Source: Streptomyces sp. NBC_00433
Lineage (GTDB): Bacteria; Actinomycetota; Actinomycetes; Streptomycetales; Streptomycetaceae
DNA length: 64,000 bases
Reading direction: 5' to 3'
NCBI GenBank assembly: GCA_036015235.1
Contig: CP107926.1
Span: 7,005,501 to 7,069,500 of the forward strand
Shown here: positions 51,061-59,430 of the stretch, piece by piece
How the letters are laid out: every line of letters starts with the position of its first letter
Numbering within the stretch: position 1 is the first letter of the stretch
The notes under the pieces: model-generated
Seen by the model: the letters and a program-made list of their open reading frames with translations, nothing else
Databases searched by the model: none
Told to the model about the DNA's origin: nothing
Position numbers and translations under genes: made by a program

Positions 51061-51847
51061 CGGCCGTACCCTCCTTCACCGTGTCGCCCGCCGTGCCCGC
51101 ACCGGTCGACAGCCGCTCGACGAAGGCATACGACTCCGCGAAGATCCGCTCCGCGTCATGGTCCAGCGTCGCCACGTGGAAGCTGCGCTCCAGCACCTTC
51201 TCGGTGACGTCCGTGGACGACACCGAGCCGAGCACCACCGCCGAGTTCGACGGGTGCACCACATGGTCGACCCGGCTGTGCAGCAGCAGCAGCGGCTGCG
51301 TGACCTGCGGCAGCGCCGCTCTGACCAGCCGCCACAACCCCGTCAGCGAATGGACCGCGCGCAGCGGCGTGCGGTCGTAGCCGATCTCGGCGCCGCCCTC
51401 CATGGCGATGTCGCTCGCGATGCCCTTCACCGACGGCACCACCTTGCTCAGCGCGGCCACCGCCTTCAGTGCCGGACTGTCGGCCTTCACCGACGGATTG
51501 ACCAGGATCAGGCCGCTGATCTCGGCACCGTGCCTGGCCGCCAGCCGCAGCGCGAGCGTGCCGCCCATCGACAGGCCGCCCACGAAGACCTGCGAACAGC
51601 GCCCGGCCAGCTCCGCCAACGCCCGGTCCACCTCGGCGTACCAGTCCTGCCAGCCGGTCACCTGCATGTCCTGCCAGCGGGTGCCGTGCCCCGGCAGCAG
51701 CGGTACGGACACGGTCAGGCCGCGCTCCGCCAGGTACTCGCCCCAAGGGCGCATCGACTGCGGGGAACCGGTGAATCCGTGGCAGAGCAGCACGCCGATC
51801 TCGCCGCCGTCATGGCGGTACGGTTCGGCTCCGGGCATGAGCGGCAC
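51053..51847 (-). CDS. alpha/beta-hydrolase (carboxylesterase / monoacylglycerol lipase type)
   Basis: 264 residues. Oxyanion motif LCHGFTGSPQ, nucleophile FVGGLSMGGTLAL (Ser93), acid in SRVDHVVHP and His in HVATLDHDAE. The short form and lid resemble bacterial monoglyceride lipases and Est30-like carboxylesterases. Cytosolic. I start at GTG 51845-51847, which has AGGAG 7 nt upstream; ATG 51838 is an alternative. Neighbouring acyl-CoA synthetase and plsC fit a lipid role. Confidence 0.88.
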   Translation of the reverse strand: MPLMPGAEPYRHDGGEIGVLLCHGFTGSPQSMRPWGEYLAERGLTVSVPLLPGHGTRWQDMQVTGWQDWYAEVDRALAELAGRCSQVFVGGLSMGGTLALRLAARHGAEISGLILVNPSVKADSPALKAVAALSKVVPSVKGIASDIAMEGGAEIGYDRTPLRAVHSLTGLWRLVRAALPQVTQPLLLLHSRVDHVVHPSNSAVVLGSVSSTDVTEKVLERSFHVATLDHDAERIFAESYAFVERLSTGAGTAGDTVKEGTAGG

Positions 51848-52017
51848 CGTGGGTCTCCTGTTCGAGGGCGTGAAATCGCGTACGCGGGTACACGAAGTAC
51901 ACGGAGGTCGGACGTTCAGCGTACGCGGCCGCGATACCAAGCGGTAAGCCCCATCGGAAGCAGCCGGAGCCGCCCGCTGGCGTTAAGGTCGGTGCGTCGG
52001 CTACAGGAGGTCCGAGG

Positions 52018-52731
52018 TTGTTCTACGGCGCGATGAAGATCGCCATCGGCTCGCCCCTCAAGGCGGCCTTCCGACCCTGGGTCGAAGGCCTTGAGCACAT
52101 CCCGCACGACGGTCCCGCGATCCTCGCGAGCAACCACCTGTCGTTCTCGGACTCCTTCTTCCTGCCCGCGGTGCTCGACCGGAAGGTCACCTTCATCGCG
52201 AAGGAGGAATATTTCACCTCGCCCGGCGTGAAGGGCAAGCTCACCGCCGCCTTCTTCAAGGGCGTCGGCCAGCTCCCCGTCGACCGGTCGGGCGCCCGCG
52301 GCGCCGGCGAGGCCGCGATCAAGAGCGGGGTCGCCGTGCTGGAGCGCGGCGAGCTGTTCGGGATCTACCCCGAGGGCACCCGCTCGCCCGACGGCCGCCT
52401 GTACCGGGGCAAGCCGGGCGGCCTGGCCCGCGTCGCCCTCGCCAGCAAGGCACCGGTGATCCCGGTGGCGATGATCGACACGGAGAAGGTGCAGCCGGTG
52501 GGGAAGGTCGTACCGAAGCTCTCGATCCGACCCGGCATCAGGATCGGCAAGCCGCTGGACTTCTCCCGCTACGCGGGCATGGAGGGCGACCGCTTCATCC
52601 TGCGGTCGATCACGGACGAGGTCATGTACGAGATCATGAAGCTCTCCGGCCAGGAGTACGTCGACATCTACGCGACCGCGGCCAAGCGGCTCCTCGCCGC
52701 GGAGTCCAACTCCCCGACGCCCCCTCGGTAG
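52018..52731 (+). CDS. plsC: 1-acyl-sn-glycerol-3-phosphate acyltransferase family (PlsC)
   Basis: 237 residues. The HxxxxD motif is NHLSFSD (His40, Asp45) and the glycerol-phosphate motif is YPEGTRSPDGRLYRGKPG (Glu119). It acylates lysophosphatidic acid or a related lipid at the membrane surface; acyl acceptor is inferred. The TTG at 52018-52020 is supported by AGGAGG 7 nt upstream and the absence of ATG or GTG nearby. TTAAGGT (about 51983-51989) is a likely -10 region. Divergent from the hydrolase gene. Confidence 0.9.
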   Translation: MFYGAMKIAIGSPLKAAFRPWVEGLEHIPHDGPAILASNHLSFSDSFFLPAVLDRKVTFIAKEEYFTSPGVKGKLTAAFFKGVGQLPVDRSGARGAGEAAIKSGVAVLERGELFGIYPEGTRSPDGRLYRGKPGGLARVALASKAPVIPVAMIDTEKVQPVGKVVPKLSIRPGIRIGKPLDFSRYAGMEGDRFILRSITDEVMYEIMKLSGQEYVDIYATAAKRLLAAESNSPTPPR

Positions 52732-52742
52732 GCCGTCCCCCC

Positions 52743-52908
52743 CCCTTGCGCAGGGGGCGCCCTTCCGCCGGGCGCGGTGGGTGTGCGGCTCCCCTTCGGC
52801 AAGGGGGTGCCTCTCCGTGCACCGCGGTCGGGGGTCCCTTGCGCAGGGGGCGCCTTTCCGCTGGGCGCGGTGGGTGTGGGGCTTCCCTTCGGCAAGGGGG
52901 TGCCTGAC
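52743..52908. repeat. 93-bp tandem repeat
   Basis: Two imperfect copies begin at 52743 and 52836, both CCCTTGCGCAGGGGGCGCC and ending near GGCAAGGGGGTGCCT. This lies in the 504-bp gene-free gap 52732-53235. Confidence 0.75.
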
Positions 52909-52909
52909 A

Positions 52910-53169
52910 GGGGCGCGGGGAACTGGTCGACCAGCCCACCACCGGCCGGTGGTCCCGAGCGAAGCGAGATGGGGGTACTCCCGGGCAAAGCTCTGGGGGA
53001 GGACCGAACAGCCCCTTCGGGCCGGTGACGACCCGCGCGCCCGGTGGGGGCCGGTCGCTCCGCTCTCCCCGGAGCTTCGCCTGGGGGTACCCCCACGCGC
53101 CCCTGGGGTGGTGGCGGTCTTCGCCACACGACGGTCGTGGTGGGTTGCGCGCGCCGTTCCCCGCGCCCC
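52910..53169. repeat. inverted-repeat element of the dispersed family (260 bp)
   Basis: Forward core GGGGCGCGGGGAACTGGTCG at 52910-52929 and reverse core CGCGCCGTTCCCCGCGCCCC at 53150-53169 bound the element. Inside are CCACCGGCCGGTGG (52939-52952) and the second repeat family with GGGGGTACCCCCACGCGCCC (about 53084-53103). Confidence 0.8.
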
Positions 53170-53235
53170 TGTCGGGCGCCCCGAGGGCGCATGGTGCGGG
53201 CTAGGCTGGCGGCGGTCGGGGGAAAGGGGCGCCGC

Positions 53236-54420
53236 ATGCGCATGTCGGTGGAACAGCCGTTGTGGCGGGCGCTCGTGGCGTATCGCGTGCTGACGGCCGC
53301 GTACGCCGTGGCGCTGTACTGCTACGCGTACGACGAGATGCGTCACCCCCTGCTGGGCGGAGCCTACGTCGGGGTGCTGGCGGTGTGGACGCTGGCCACG
53401 CTCGGGCGGGTGATGTCGGCCCGGCGGTGCACCAGAGGCTTCCTCGCCGCCGATCTGGCGCTGGCGCTCACCGGCATCCTGCTGACCGCGGTCGTGGACA
53501 CCCAGGCGCGTATCGACTCGGGGTCCTTCACGCTGCCGTCCATCTGGACGGCGGGATCGGTGCTGGCGTTCGCTATCAAGGGCGGCTGGCGGTGGGCCGC
53601 CGTCGCCTCCTCGCTGGTGGCCGTCGCCGACCTGGTCGAGCGGCGCAGCGCGGCCGGCGACACCCTGCACAACGTGCTGCTGGTGTGGGTCGCGAGCATC
53701 GGCATCGGCTATGTGGTCGAGGTCGCCAGGATCAGCGAGCGCACCCTTGCCCGCGCCCTGCAGATCGAGGCCGCCACCCGGGAGCGGGAAAGGCTGGCCA
53801 GGGACATCCACGACGGTGTGCTCCAGGTGCTGGCGATGGTCCAGCGGCGCGGCAACCAGGCCGGCGGCGAGGCCGCGGAGCTCGGCAGGATGGCCGGCGA
53901 GCAGGAGGCCGCGCTGCGCACCCTGATCAGCGGCGCCCCCGTCCCGGCGCCGCGCGGCGCGGACGACGCCCCGCCGGGGCCGCACGACCTGCGCACGCTG
54001 CTCGCGCCGTACGCGTCGGCACGGGTGACGCTGTCCGCGCCCGGCACCCCCGTGCTGCTCGACCCGGCGGCCGCCGGGGAGCTGTCCGCCGCGGTGGGGG
54101 CGGCGCTGGACAACGTGTGGCGGCACGCCGGTGAGCGGGCGCACGCCTGGATCCTGGTCGAGGACGAGCCGGACGTGGTGCTGGTGACCGTTCGGGACGA
54201 CGGTCCCGGCATCCCCGAGGGCCGGCTGGCCGCCGCGGCGGCCGAGGGGCGGCTGGGGGTGGCCCAGTCGATCCGCGGACGGCTGGGCGACCTCGGCGGG
54301 ACCGCGGTGCTGCTGTCGCTGCCGGGGCAGGGAACCGAGGTGGAGCTGCGGCTGCCCAGGGCCGGGCTCGTCAAGGACACGGCGGCACCGGCCGCCGCCA
54401 ACGGAGGAGGCACCGCATGA
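53236..54420 (+). CDS. MacS-type sensor histidine kinase with PspC-like membrane region
   Basis: 394 residues. Four or five membrane helices (about 12-150) with no large extracellular domain, then HisKA_3 with LARDIHDGVLQVLAMVQRRG (phospho-acceptor His) and a HATPase domain (VRDDGPGIPEGRL). The signal is unknown; the compact membrane sensor suggests an envelope or lipid cue. ATG at 53236 with AAAGGGG upstream; a TAGGCT -10 lies near 53203. Its TGA overlaps the ATG of the response regulator (ATGA), so the pair is coupled. Confidence 0.9.
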   Translation: MRMSVEQPLWRALVAYRVLTAAYAVALYCYAYDEMRHPLLGGAYVGVLAVWTLATLGRVMSARRCTRGFLAADLALALTGILLTAVVDTQARIDSGSFTLPSIWTAGSVLAFAIKGGWRWAAVASSLVAVADLVERRSAAGDTLHNVLLVWVASIGIGYVVEVARISERTLARALQIEAATRERERLARDIHDGVLQVLAMVQRRGNQAGGEAAELGRMAGEQEAALRTLISGAPVPAPRGADDAPPGPHDLRTLLAPYASARVTLSAPGTPVLLDPAAAGELSAAVGAALDNVWRHAGERAHAWILVEDEPDVVLVTVRDDGPGIPEGRLAAAAAEGRLGVAQSIRGRLGDLGGTAVLLSLPGQGTEVELRLPRAGLVKDTAAPAAANGGGTA

Positions 54421-55127
54421 CGGTCGGCGACGACCAGGGCACCCGGCCGGCGGTCACGGTGATGGTGGTGGACGACCACCCGATGTGGCGCGACGCGGTC
54501 GCCCGCGACCTGACCGAGGCCGGCTTCACGGTGGTGGCGACCGCGGGCGACGGCCCTGAGGCGATCCGCCGCGCCAAGGCGGCCCGCCCCCAGGTGCTGG
54601 TGCTCGACCTCAACCTGCCCGGCGCGTCCGGTGTGCGGGTCTGCAAGGAGGTCGTGGCGGGCGATCCCGCGATGCGCGTCCTGGTGCTGTCCGCGAGCGG
54701 CGAGCACACCGACGTACTGGAAGCGGTCAAGTCCGGGGCGACCGGCTACCTGCTGAAGTCCGCGGGCCGGGAGGAGCTGGTCGACGCGGTCCGCAGGACG
54801 GCGGTGGGCGACCCGGTCTTCACTCCCGGCCTGGCAGGGCTGGTGCTCGGCGAATACCGCCGGCTGGCGACCGTGCCGCCGCCGGCCGCCCCGGGCGGCG
54901 CGGCCGCGCCCCGGCTGACCGAGCGGGAGACCGAGGTGCTGCGGCTGGTCGCGAAGGGCCTGAGCTACAAGCAGATCGCCCAGCGCCTGGTCATATCGCA
55001 CCGGACCGTGCAGAACCACGTGCAGAACACCCTCGGCAAACTCCAGCTGCACAATCGCGTGGAGCTTGTCCGGTACGCGATCGAAGCGGGTCTGGACGAG
55101 GAGCCGCGGGCCTGCACGGAGGGCTGA
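54417..55127 (+). CDS. NarL/FixJ-family response regulator
   Basis: 236 residues. Receiver domain (VVDDHPMWRDAV acidic pair; LVLDLNLPG phospho-acceptor Asp; VLVLSAS; YLLKSAG Lys) and a LuxR-type helix-turn-helix (LTERETEVLRLVAKGLSYKQ, then HRTVQNHVQNTLGKL). It is the partner of the kinase encoded just upstream, sharing an ATGA overlap. Its last codons lie within the first unit of an 89-bp tandem duplication. Confidence 0.93.
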   Translation: MTVGDDQGTRPAVTVMVVDDHPMWRDAVARDLTEAGFTVVATAGDGPEAIRRAKAARPQVLVLDLNLPGASGVRVCKEVVAGDPAMRVLVLSASGEHTDVLEAVKSGATGYLLKSAGREELVDAVRRTAVGDPVFTPGLAGLVLGEYRRLATVPPPAAPGGAAAPRLTERETEVLRLVAKGLSYKQIAQRLVISHRTVQNHVQNTLGKLQLHNRVELVRYAIEAGLDEEPRACTEG

Positions 55128-55296
55128 CGAGCGAGCTTCCGCAGTGGCCGGCCGAGGAACGAGGCCGTCCGCGGAGGAAGTGAGGAGGAGGACCGACCGA
55201 CGGCACCGAGGGCTGACGAGCGAGCTTCCGCAGTGGCCGGCCGAGGAACGAGGCCGTCCGCGGAGGAAGTGAGGAGGAGGACCGACCGACGGCACG
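55119..55296. repeat. 89-bp tandem duplication spanning the response-regulator stop
   Basis: Units start at 55119 and 55208 (GAGGGCTGACGAGCGAGC) and match at 88 of 89 positions. The first contains the real stop codon (55125-55127). The near-identity implies a recent event or active maintenance. Each unit can pair GCCGTC with GACGGC. Confidence 0.92.
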
Positions 55297-55381
55297 GACG
55301 GCGCCATGTGACCCAAGTCACGCTAGCTTGGCGGAGGTTGTCACATCCGGCACAGCTGGCTTGCGACGAAGGGAAGAGTCC

Positions 55382-56410
55382 ATGCGAGTCGGAGTTCTGA
55401 CTGGCGGCGGAGACTGCCCCGGCCTCAATGCGGTCATCCGCGGCATCGTACGTAAGGGCGTCCAGGAGTACGGGTACGAATTCACCGGCTTCAGGGACGG
55501 TTGGCGTGGCCCCCTGGAGGGGGACACTGTACGGCTCGACATCCCGGCGGTCCGCGGCATACTGCCGCGCGGCGGCACCATACTCGGCTCCTCGCGCACC
55601 AACCCGCTCAAGGTCGAGGGCGGGGTGCGCAGGGTCCAGGAGAACCTGGCGGCGGAGGGCGTCGACGCGCTCATCGCGATCGGCGGCGAGGACACCCTCG
55701 GCGTCGCGGCCGCCCTTCACCAGGAACACGGCGTAAAAGTGGTAGGTGTCCCCAAGACCATCGACAACGACCTGTCGGCGACCGACTACACCTTCGGTTT
55801 CGACACCGCCGTCAACATCGCCACCGAGGCCATCGACCGGCTGCACACCACCGCCGAGTCGCACATGCGGGTCCTCGTGGTCGAGGTGATGGGGCGGCAC
55901 GCGGGCTGGATCGCGCTGCACTCGGGCCTGGCCGGCGGCGCCAACGTGATCCTCATACCGGAACAGCGCTTCGACCTCGACCAGGTGTGCGCCTGGGTCG
56001 AGAGCCGCTTCAAGATCCGCTACGCGCCGATCGTGGTCGTCGCCGAGGGCGCGATGCCGCGCGACGGCGACATGGTGCTCAAGGACGGCACCCTGGACTC
56101 CTTCGGGCACGTCCGGCTTTCCGGCATCGGCGAATGGCTCGCCAAGCAGATCGAGAAGCGCACCGGCAAGGAGGCCAGGACCACCGTCCTCGGCCACGTC
56201 CAGCGCGGCGGCACCCCCAGCGCCTTCGACCGCTGGCTCGCCACCCGCTTCGGCCTGCACGCCGTCGAGGCCGTCAGGGACGGCGACTTCGGCAAGATGG
56301 TCGCGCTGCGCTCCACCGACATCGTCCGGGTGCCGATCGGCGACGCGACCGCCAGGATCAAGACCGTCGACCCGGCGCTCTACGCCGAGGCGGGGGTCTT
56401 CTTCGGCTAG
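55382..56410 (+). CDS. pfkA: 6-phosphofructokinase (group III; PPi-type signature)
   Basis: 342 residues, compact bacterial form. Motifs: GVLTGGGDCPGLNAVIR, AIGGEDTLGVA, VGVPKTIDNDL, GRHAGWIAL, LGHVQRGGTPSAFDR. It phosphorylates fructose 6-phosphate at C1. The phosphoryl-donor positions are Asp104 (GGEDT) and Lys125 (PKTIDND), the pair found in pyrophosphate-dependent enzymes, where ATP-dependent enzymes have Gly at both. ATG at 55382 with GGGAAG upstream. Possible -10 TAGCTT near 55323. A terminator follows. Confidence 0.93.
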   Translation: MRVGVLTGGGDCPGLNAVIRGIVRKGVQEYGYEFTGFRDGWRGPLEGDTVRLDIPAVRGILPRGGTILGSSRTNPLKVEGGVRRVQENLAAEGVDALIAIGGEDTLGVAAALHQEHGVKVVGVPKTIDNDLSATDYTFGFDTAVNIATEAIDRLHTTAESHMRVLVVEVMGRHAGWIALHSGLAGGANVILIPEQRFDLDQVCAWVESRFKIRYAPIVVVAEGAMPRDGDMVLKDGTLDSFGHVRLSGIGEWLAKQIEKRTGKEARTTVLGHVQRGGTPSAFDRWLATRFGLHAVEAVRDGDFGKMVALRSTDIVRVPIGDATARIKTVDPALYAEAGVFFG

Positions 56411-56427
56411 CGCCGCCGGCGCCGCGG

Positions 56428-56458
56428 GTGCTGTCGGGAAGACGCACCCCGACAGCGC
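56428..56458 (+). terminator. terminator after pfkA
   Basis: Stem GTGCTGTCGGG (56428-56438) with CCCGACAGCGC (56448-56458), including one GU pair, a 9-nt loop, then TT. Confidence 0.8.
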
Positions 56459-56549
56459 TTGCCGCAAGTGATCCCCGCGACCTATTCTCCCTGCACCCGG
56501 CTTGTCCGGCCGCTTCGTATCCCCTTTGAGCACATGAGGAGCGCCCGGT

Positions 56550-57299
56550 ATGGCGGGTGAAGAAGTGACGCGCGAAGCGCTTCCGAACAAGGGCGGGGGC
56601 GGGTGGCGGGCGGGAGGGCTCTACGCGCCCGTACTGGCGGTCGCAGGCGGCACCGCGTCCGGCAAGTCCACTCTTGCCGAAGCGCTGGCGCTGCACCACC
56701 CCGACACTGTCGGACTGATCCATCTCGACGACTTCTACGTCCCCGCGCACGATCCGCTGCGCGGGGTCAGGACGCTCAGCGCGACCGGCGCGGAGACCCT
56801 GGACTGGAACCATCCGGGGTCCATCGACGAGACCGCGGTGACCGCCGCGATCGACGCGGCCGCCGGGTCCGGGCGGCACCGCCTGGTGGTGGTCGAGGGC
56901 CTGTTCGCCCTGACCCTGCCCGCGGTCGCCGCCCGTGCCGCCTGGCGGGTGTACGTCGACACGCCGGACGACATCCGGCTGGCCAGGAAGATCCTCCGCA
57001 AGATCGAGATCCAGCGCCAGGACCCGGCCCTGTCGCTGCGCAACTACCTGGCCCACGGGCGCGAGAGTCACGCGGAATACGTCGCCCCGTCCAGGTCCCG
57101 GGCGGACCTGGTGCTGGACGGCACGGCGGCGGAGTCGGACCTGCTGGCCGCGGTGGGACAGCTGATCGGACCGGTTCTCGGCGAACCGGTCCGACCGGAG
57201 GCCCCGCATGAGCGGGGAGCACGCGGCATGGCGTTCGCTTCCGCTCGCCAGGCAGGGATCAGCCCCGCGTGCACGGGGAGCGGCGCTGTGCCCGTCTAG
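56550..57299 (+). CDS. uridine kinase-like P-loop nucleoside kinase
   Basis: 249 residues. Walker A AVAGGTASGKST (31-41), LIHLDDFYVPAHDP (Asp base), TLDWNHPGSID and VVEGLFALTLP fit the uridine kinase/phosphoribulokinase superfamily. The exact substrate is uncertain. ATG at 56550 has GAGGAG 9 nt upstream. The C-terminal ~30 residues (RGARGMAFASARQAGI onward) look like read-through of non-coding DNA. Its TAG (57297-57299) overlaps the TAG of the convergent trpEG gene within the palindrome CTAG. Confidence 0.85.
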   Translation: MAGEEVTREALPNKGGGGWRAGGLYAPVLAVAGGTASGKSTLAEALALHHPDTVGLIHLDDFYVPAHDPLRGVRTLSATGAETLDWNHPGSIDETAVTAAIDAAAGSGRHRLVVVEGLFALTLPAVAARAAWRVYVDTPDDIRLARKILRKIEIQRQDPALSLRNYLAHGRESHAEYVAPSRSRADLVLDGTAAESDLLAAVGQLIGPVLGEPVRPEAPHERGARGMAFASARQAGISPACTGSGAVPV

Positions 57300-59218
57300 T
57301 GTGCCGGTGCCAGTACCTCCGCCAGCAGCCCCGCCGCGATGTCCGAGCCGTTCAGCGTCAGCACCGACTCGGGGTGGAACTGCACGCCCGCGAAGCCGGG
57401 GCCGCGCATCGCGTGGATGTCGCCGGTGCCCGGGTCGCGGCTCAGCTCGACCCGGTGCATCGCCAGCTCCTCCGCGGCGGTGTCGTCGCAGCGGGCGGTG
57501 AAGGAGTTGTAGAAGCCGACCGTCTCCTTGCGGCCGAAGAGGTCGATGGTCCGCTGGGCGCCCTGGAAGGGCTCGTCCTTGCGGACCAGGTCCAGGCCCA
57601 GCTCCGCGGCCAGCAGCTCATGGCCGAGGCAGACCCCGAGCAGGCCGTGCGGGTGGTCGCGGACCAGGTCGGCGGCCAGCGCCCGCAGGAAGCGCATCTT
57701 CGGGTCGGCGGTGTCGGCCGGGTCGCCGGGTCCCGGGCCGAGCACCACCGGGCCCTGGTGGCACAGGGCCGCCTCCCGCAGCCCGGGGTCGTCGTAGCGG
57801 CGTACGGTCACCGCGTGGCCCGAGGAGCGCAGCAGGTGGGCCAGCATCGCGGTGAAGGTGTCCTCGCCGTCGACCACCAGGGTGTGCGCGGTCGGCTCGG
57901 GGTGCTCGACCTGCATCCGCAGCCAGAAGGGCGCCAGGTGCGCCCTGCGGGCGTCCAGGGCGGCCCGTACGCGGATGTCGTCGGCCAGCCGCGGCCTGGG
58001 CGCCCCGGACGTACGCGGCGGGGCCTGCCGCACGCCGAGCGCGGTGAGCACACCCGCGGCCTTGGCGTGGGTCTCGGCGACCTCGGACCGCGGCCGGGAG
58101 TGCCGTACGAGCGTCGCGCCGACCGGGACGCGCAGCTCGCCGCCGGGGGAGATGTCGGCGGTGCGGATCAGGATGGGGGAGTCCAGCGTCTGGGCGCCGC
58201 CCGCGTCGCGGCCGATGAGGGCCAGCGCCCCGGCGTAGTAGCCGCGCCCGCCGGGCTCGTGGCGCTCGATGACCCGGCAGGCGTTCTGCACCGGCGAGCC
58301 GGTCACCGTCGCGGCGAACATCGTCTCGCGCAGCACCTCGCGCACGTCGCGGGTGGAGCGCCCGCGCAGCTCGTACTCGGTGTGCGCCAGGTGCGCCATC
58401 TCCTTGAGCCGTGGGCCGACCACGACCCCGCCGAGGTCGCAGACGGTGCACATCATCTTCAGTTCCTCGTCCACCACCATGGTCAGCTCCTCGGCCTCCT
58501 TGGGGTCGGCGAGGAAGTCCAGCAGCCCGGCGGCGTCCGGGCCCTGCGCGGGGTAGCGGTAGGTGCCGCTGATGGGGTTCATCACGACGGTGTTGCCCGA
58601 CATCCGCACATGGACCTCGGGGCTGGCGCCGACCAGGGTGCGCTCGGGTGTGTGCACCACGTAGGTCCAGTACGCGCCGCGCTCGCCGCGCAGCAGCCGC
58701 GCGAAGAGGGCCAGCGCGGCGGCGGGCCCGTAGTCCGGGATGGTGCCGCGGAAGGTGCGGCGGATCACGAAGTTGGCGCCCTCGCCCTGGCCGATCTCGT
58801 CCTCGATGACCCGCCCGACGATGTCCGCGTAGGCGTCGTCGCCGACGTCGAAGGCGCCGTCCTCGACCCGTACGGGGACGTCGGGCAGCGCGTCCAGGAG
58901 GCCGGCGAGCGGGACTTCCGCGGTCTCCTCGGGGTGCAGGACGACCAGCGGGGTGCCGTCGTCGCGGACGTCGAAGCCGCGTTCGCGGATCTGCCGGAAG
59001 GGGATCAGGGCGAGGGCGTCGGTGCGGGCGCCGCCGCCGGCCGGGCCGGTGGGCAGCGCGATGTCGGCGAGCCGCTCGACGGCCGTGACGGGCCCGGTGA
59101 GCACCTCCACGACCCCCTCGGGCCGCCCCGGCGTCCTGCGGTGCAGCAGGGCGAAGGGCGGGTGCCCTGGGGTGAGCAGGCGGTCGACGAGCCGTACGGC
59201 GTCGGGATTTCTGGGCAC
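57296..59218 (-). CDS. fused anthranilate synthase (TrpE-TrpG)
   Basis: 640 residues. The N-terminal ~420 residues are the chorismate-binding component I (GANFVIRRTFRG, NPISGTYRYP, EELTMVVDEELKMM, VTGSPVQNACRVIE). The C-terminal ~200 are the class I glutamine amidotransferase (GPGPGDPAD, LLGVCLGHELLA with the catalytic Cys, VQFHPES with His and Glu). The fused form makes anthranilate from chorismate and glutamine. GTG at 59216-59218 with AAGGA upstream. The upstream attenuator with a tryptophan-rich leader ORF argues for tryptophan biosynthesis rather than a phenazine-type pathway. Confidence 0.93.
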   Translation of the reverse strand: MPRNPDAVRLVDRLLTPGHPPFALLHRRTPGRPEGVVEVLTGPVTAVERLADIALPTGPAGGGARTDALALIPFRQIRERGFDVRDDGTPLVVLHPEETAEVPLAGLLDALPDVPVRVEDGAFDVGDDAYADIVGRVIEDEIGQGEGANFVIRRTFRGTIPDYGPAAALALFARLLRGERGAYWTYVVHTPERTLVGASPEVHVRMSGNTVVMNPISGTYRYPAQGPDAAGLLDFLADPKEAEELTMVVDEELKMMCTVCDLGGVVVGPRLKEMAHLAHTEYELRGRSTRDVREVLRETMFAATVTGSPVQNACRVIERHEPGGRGYYAGALALIGRDAGGAQTLDSPILIRTADISPGGELRVPVGATLVRHSRPRSEVAETHAKAAGVLTALGVRQAPPRTSGAPRPRLADDIRVRAALDARRAHLAPFWLRMQVEHPEPTAHTLVVDGEDTFTAMLAHLLRSSGHAVTVRRYDDPGLREAALCHQGPVVLGPGPGDPADTADPKMRFLRALAADLVRDHPHGLLGVCLGHELLAAELGLDLVRKDEPFQGAQRTIDLFGRKETVGFYNSFTARCDDTAAEELAMHRVELSRDPGTGDIHAMRGPGFAGVQFHPESVLTLNGSDIAAGLLAEVLAPAH

Positions 59219-59269
59219 GGTCGGGTGTCCTTCCTTGACGGCGGGGGAAGGGGCGGCGACCGGGCCGGG

Positions 59270-59302
59270 AAACGCCGAAGGCCGCCCCTGCGGGCGGCCT
59301 TC
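59270..59302 (-). terminator. trp attenuator terminator
   Basis: Perfect 10-bp stem GAAGGCCGCC / GGCGGCCTTC (59293-59302 with 59277-59286 on the minus strand), a 6-nt loop, then a short GGCGTTT tail. It lies between the leader ORF stop and the trpEG start, as expected for ribosome-mediated attenuation. Confidence 0.85.
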
Positions 59303-59325
59303 GCGAAGTGCTGCTGATGCGCGAT

Positions 59326-59397
59326 TCAGCGGGCCGCCGGATGAGCGGTCCACCACCAGTCCTGGTGCGTCGTCGGTGAGTTCTGAAGCGCGTTCAT
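59326..59397 (-). CDS. trpL: trp leader peptide TrpL with three tandem Trp codons
   Basis: 23 codons, MNALQNSPTTHQDWWWTAHP plus three residues, with three consecutive TGG codons (residues 14-16). Stalling at these when charged tRNA-Trp is low would favour an antiterminator over the hairpin at 59277-59302. TAGGGT (59405-59410, minus strand) lies 7 nt before the ATG, so the leader ORF itself is likely translated from a leaderless mRNA. Confidence 0.9.
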   Translation of the reverse strand: MNALQNSPTTHQDWWWTAHPAAR

Positions 59398-59430
59398 GCC
59401 GACGACCCTAGCGCACCGGGACGCCGCGCG

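Noticed and set aside
4923..53169. Repeats as a CRISPR array
   Set aside because: Copies are scattered, in both orientations and without regular spacers.
53709..55316. Minus-strand frames opposite the two-component system and the 89-bp repeats
   Set aside because: Serine/arginine-rich antisense frames, extended only because the repeat is read through twice.
59219..59356. Longer trpEG start upstream of the GTG at 59218
   Set aside because: It would cross the attenuator terminator and the trpL stop; the added residues have no family similarity.
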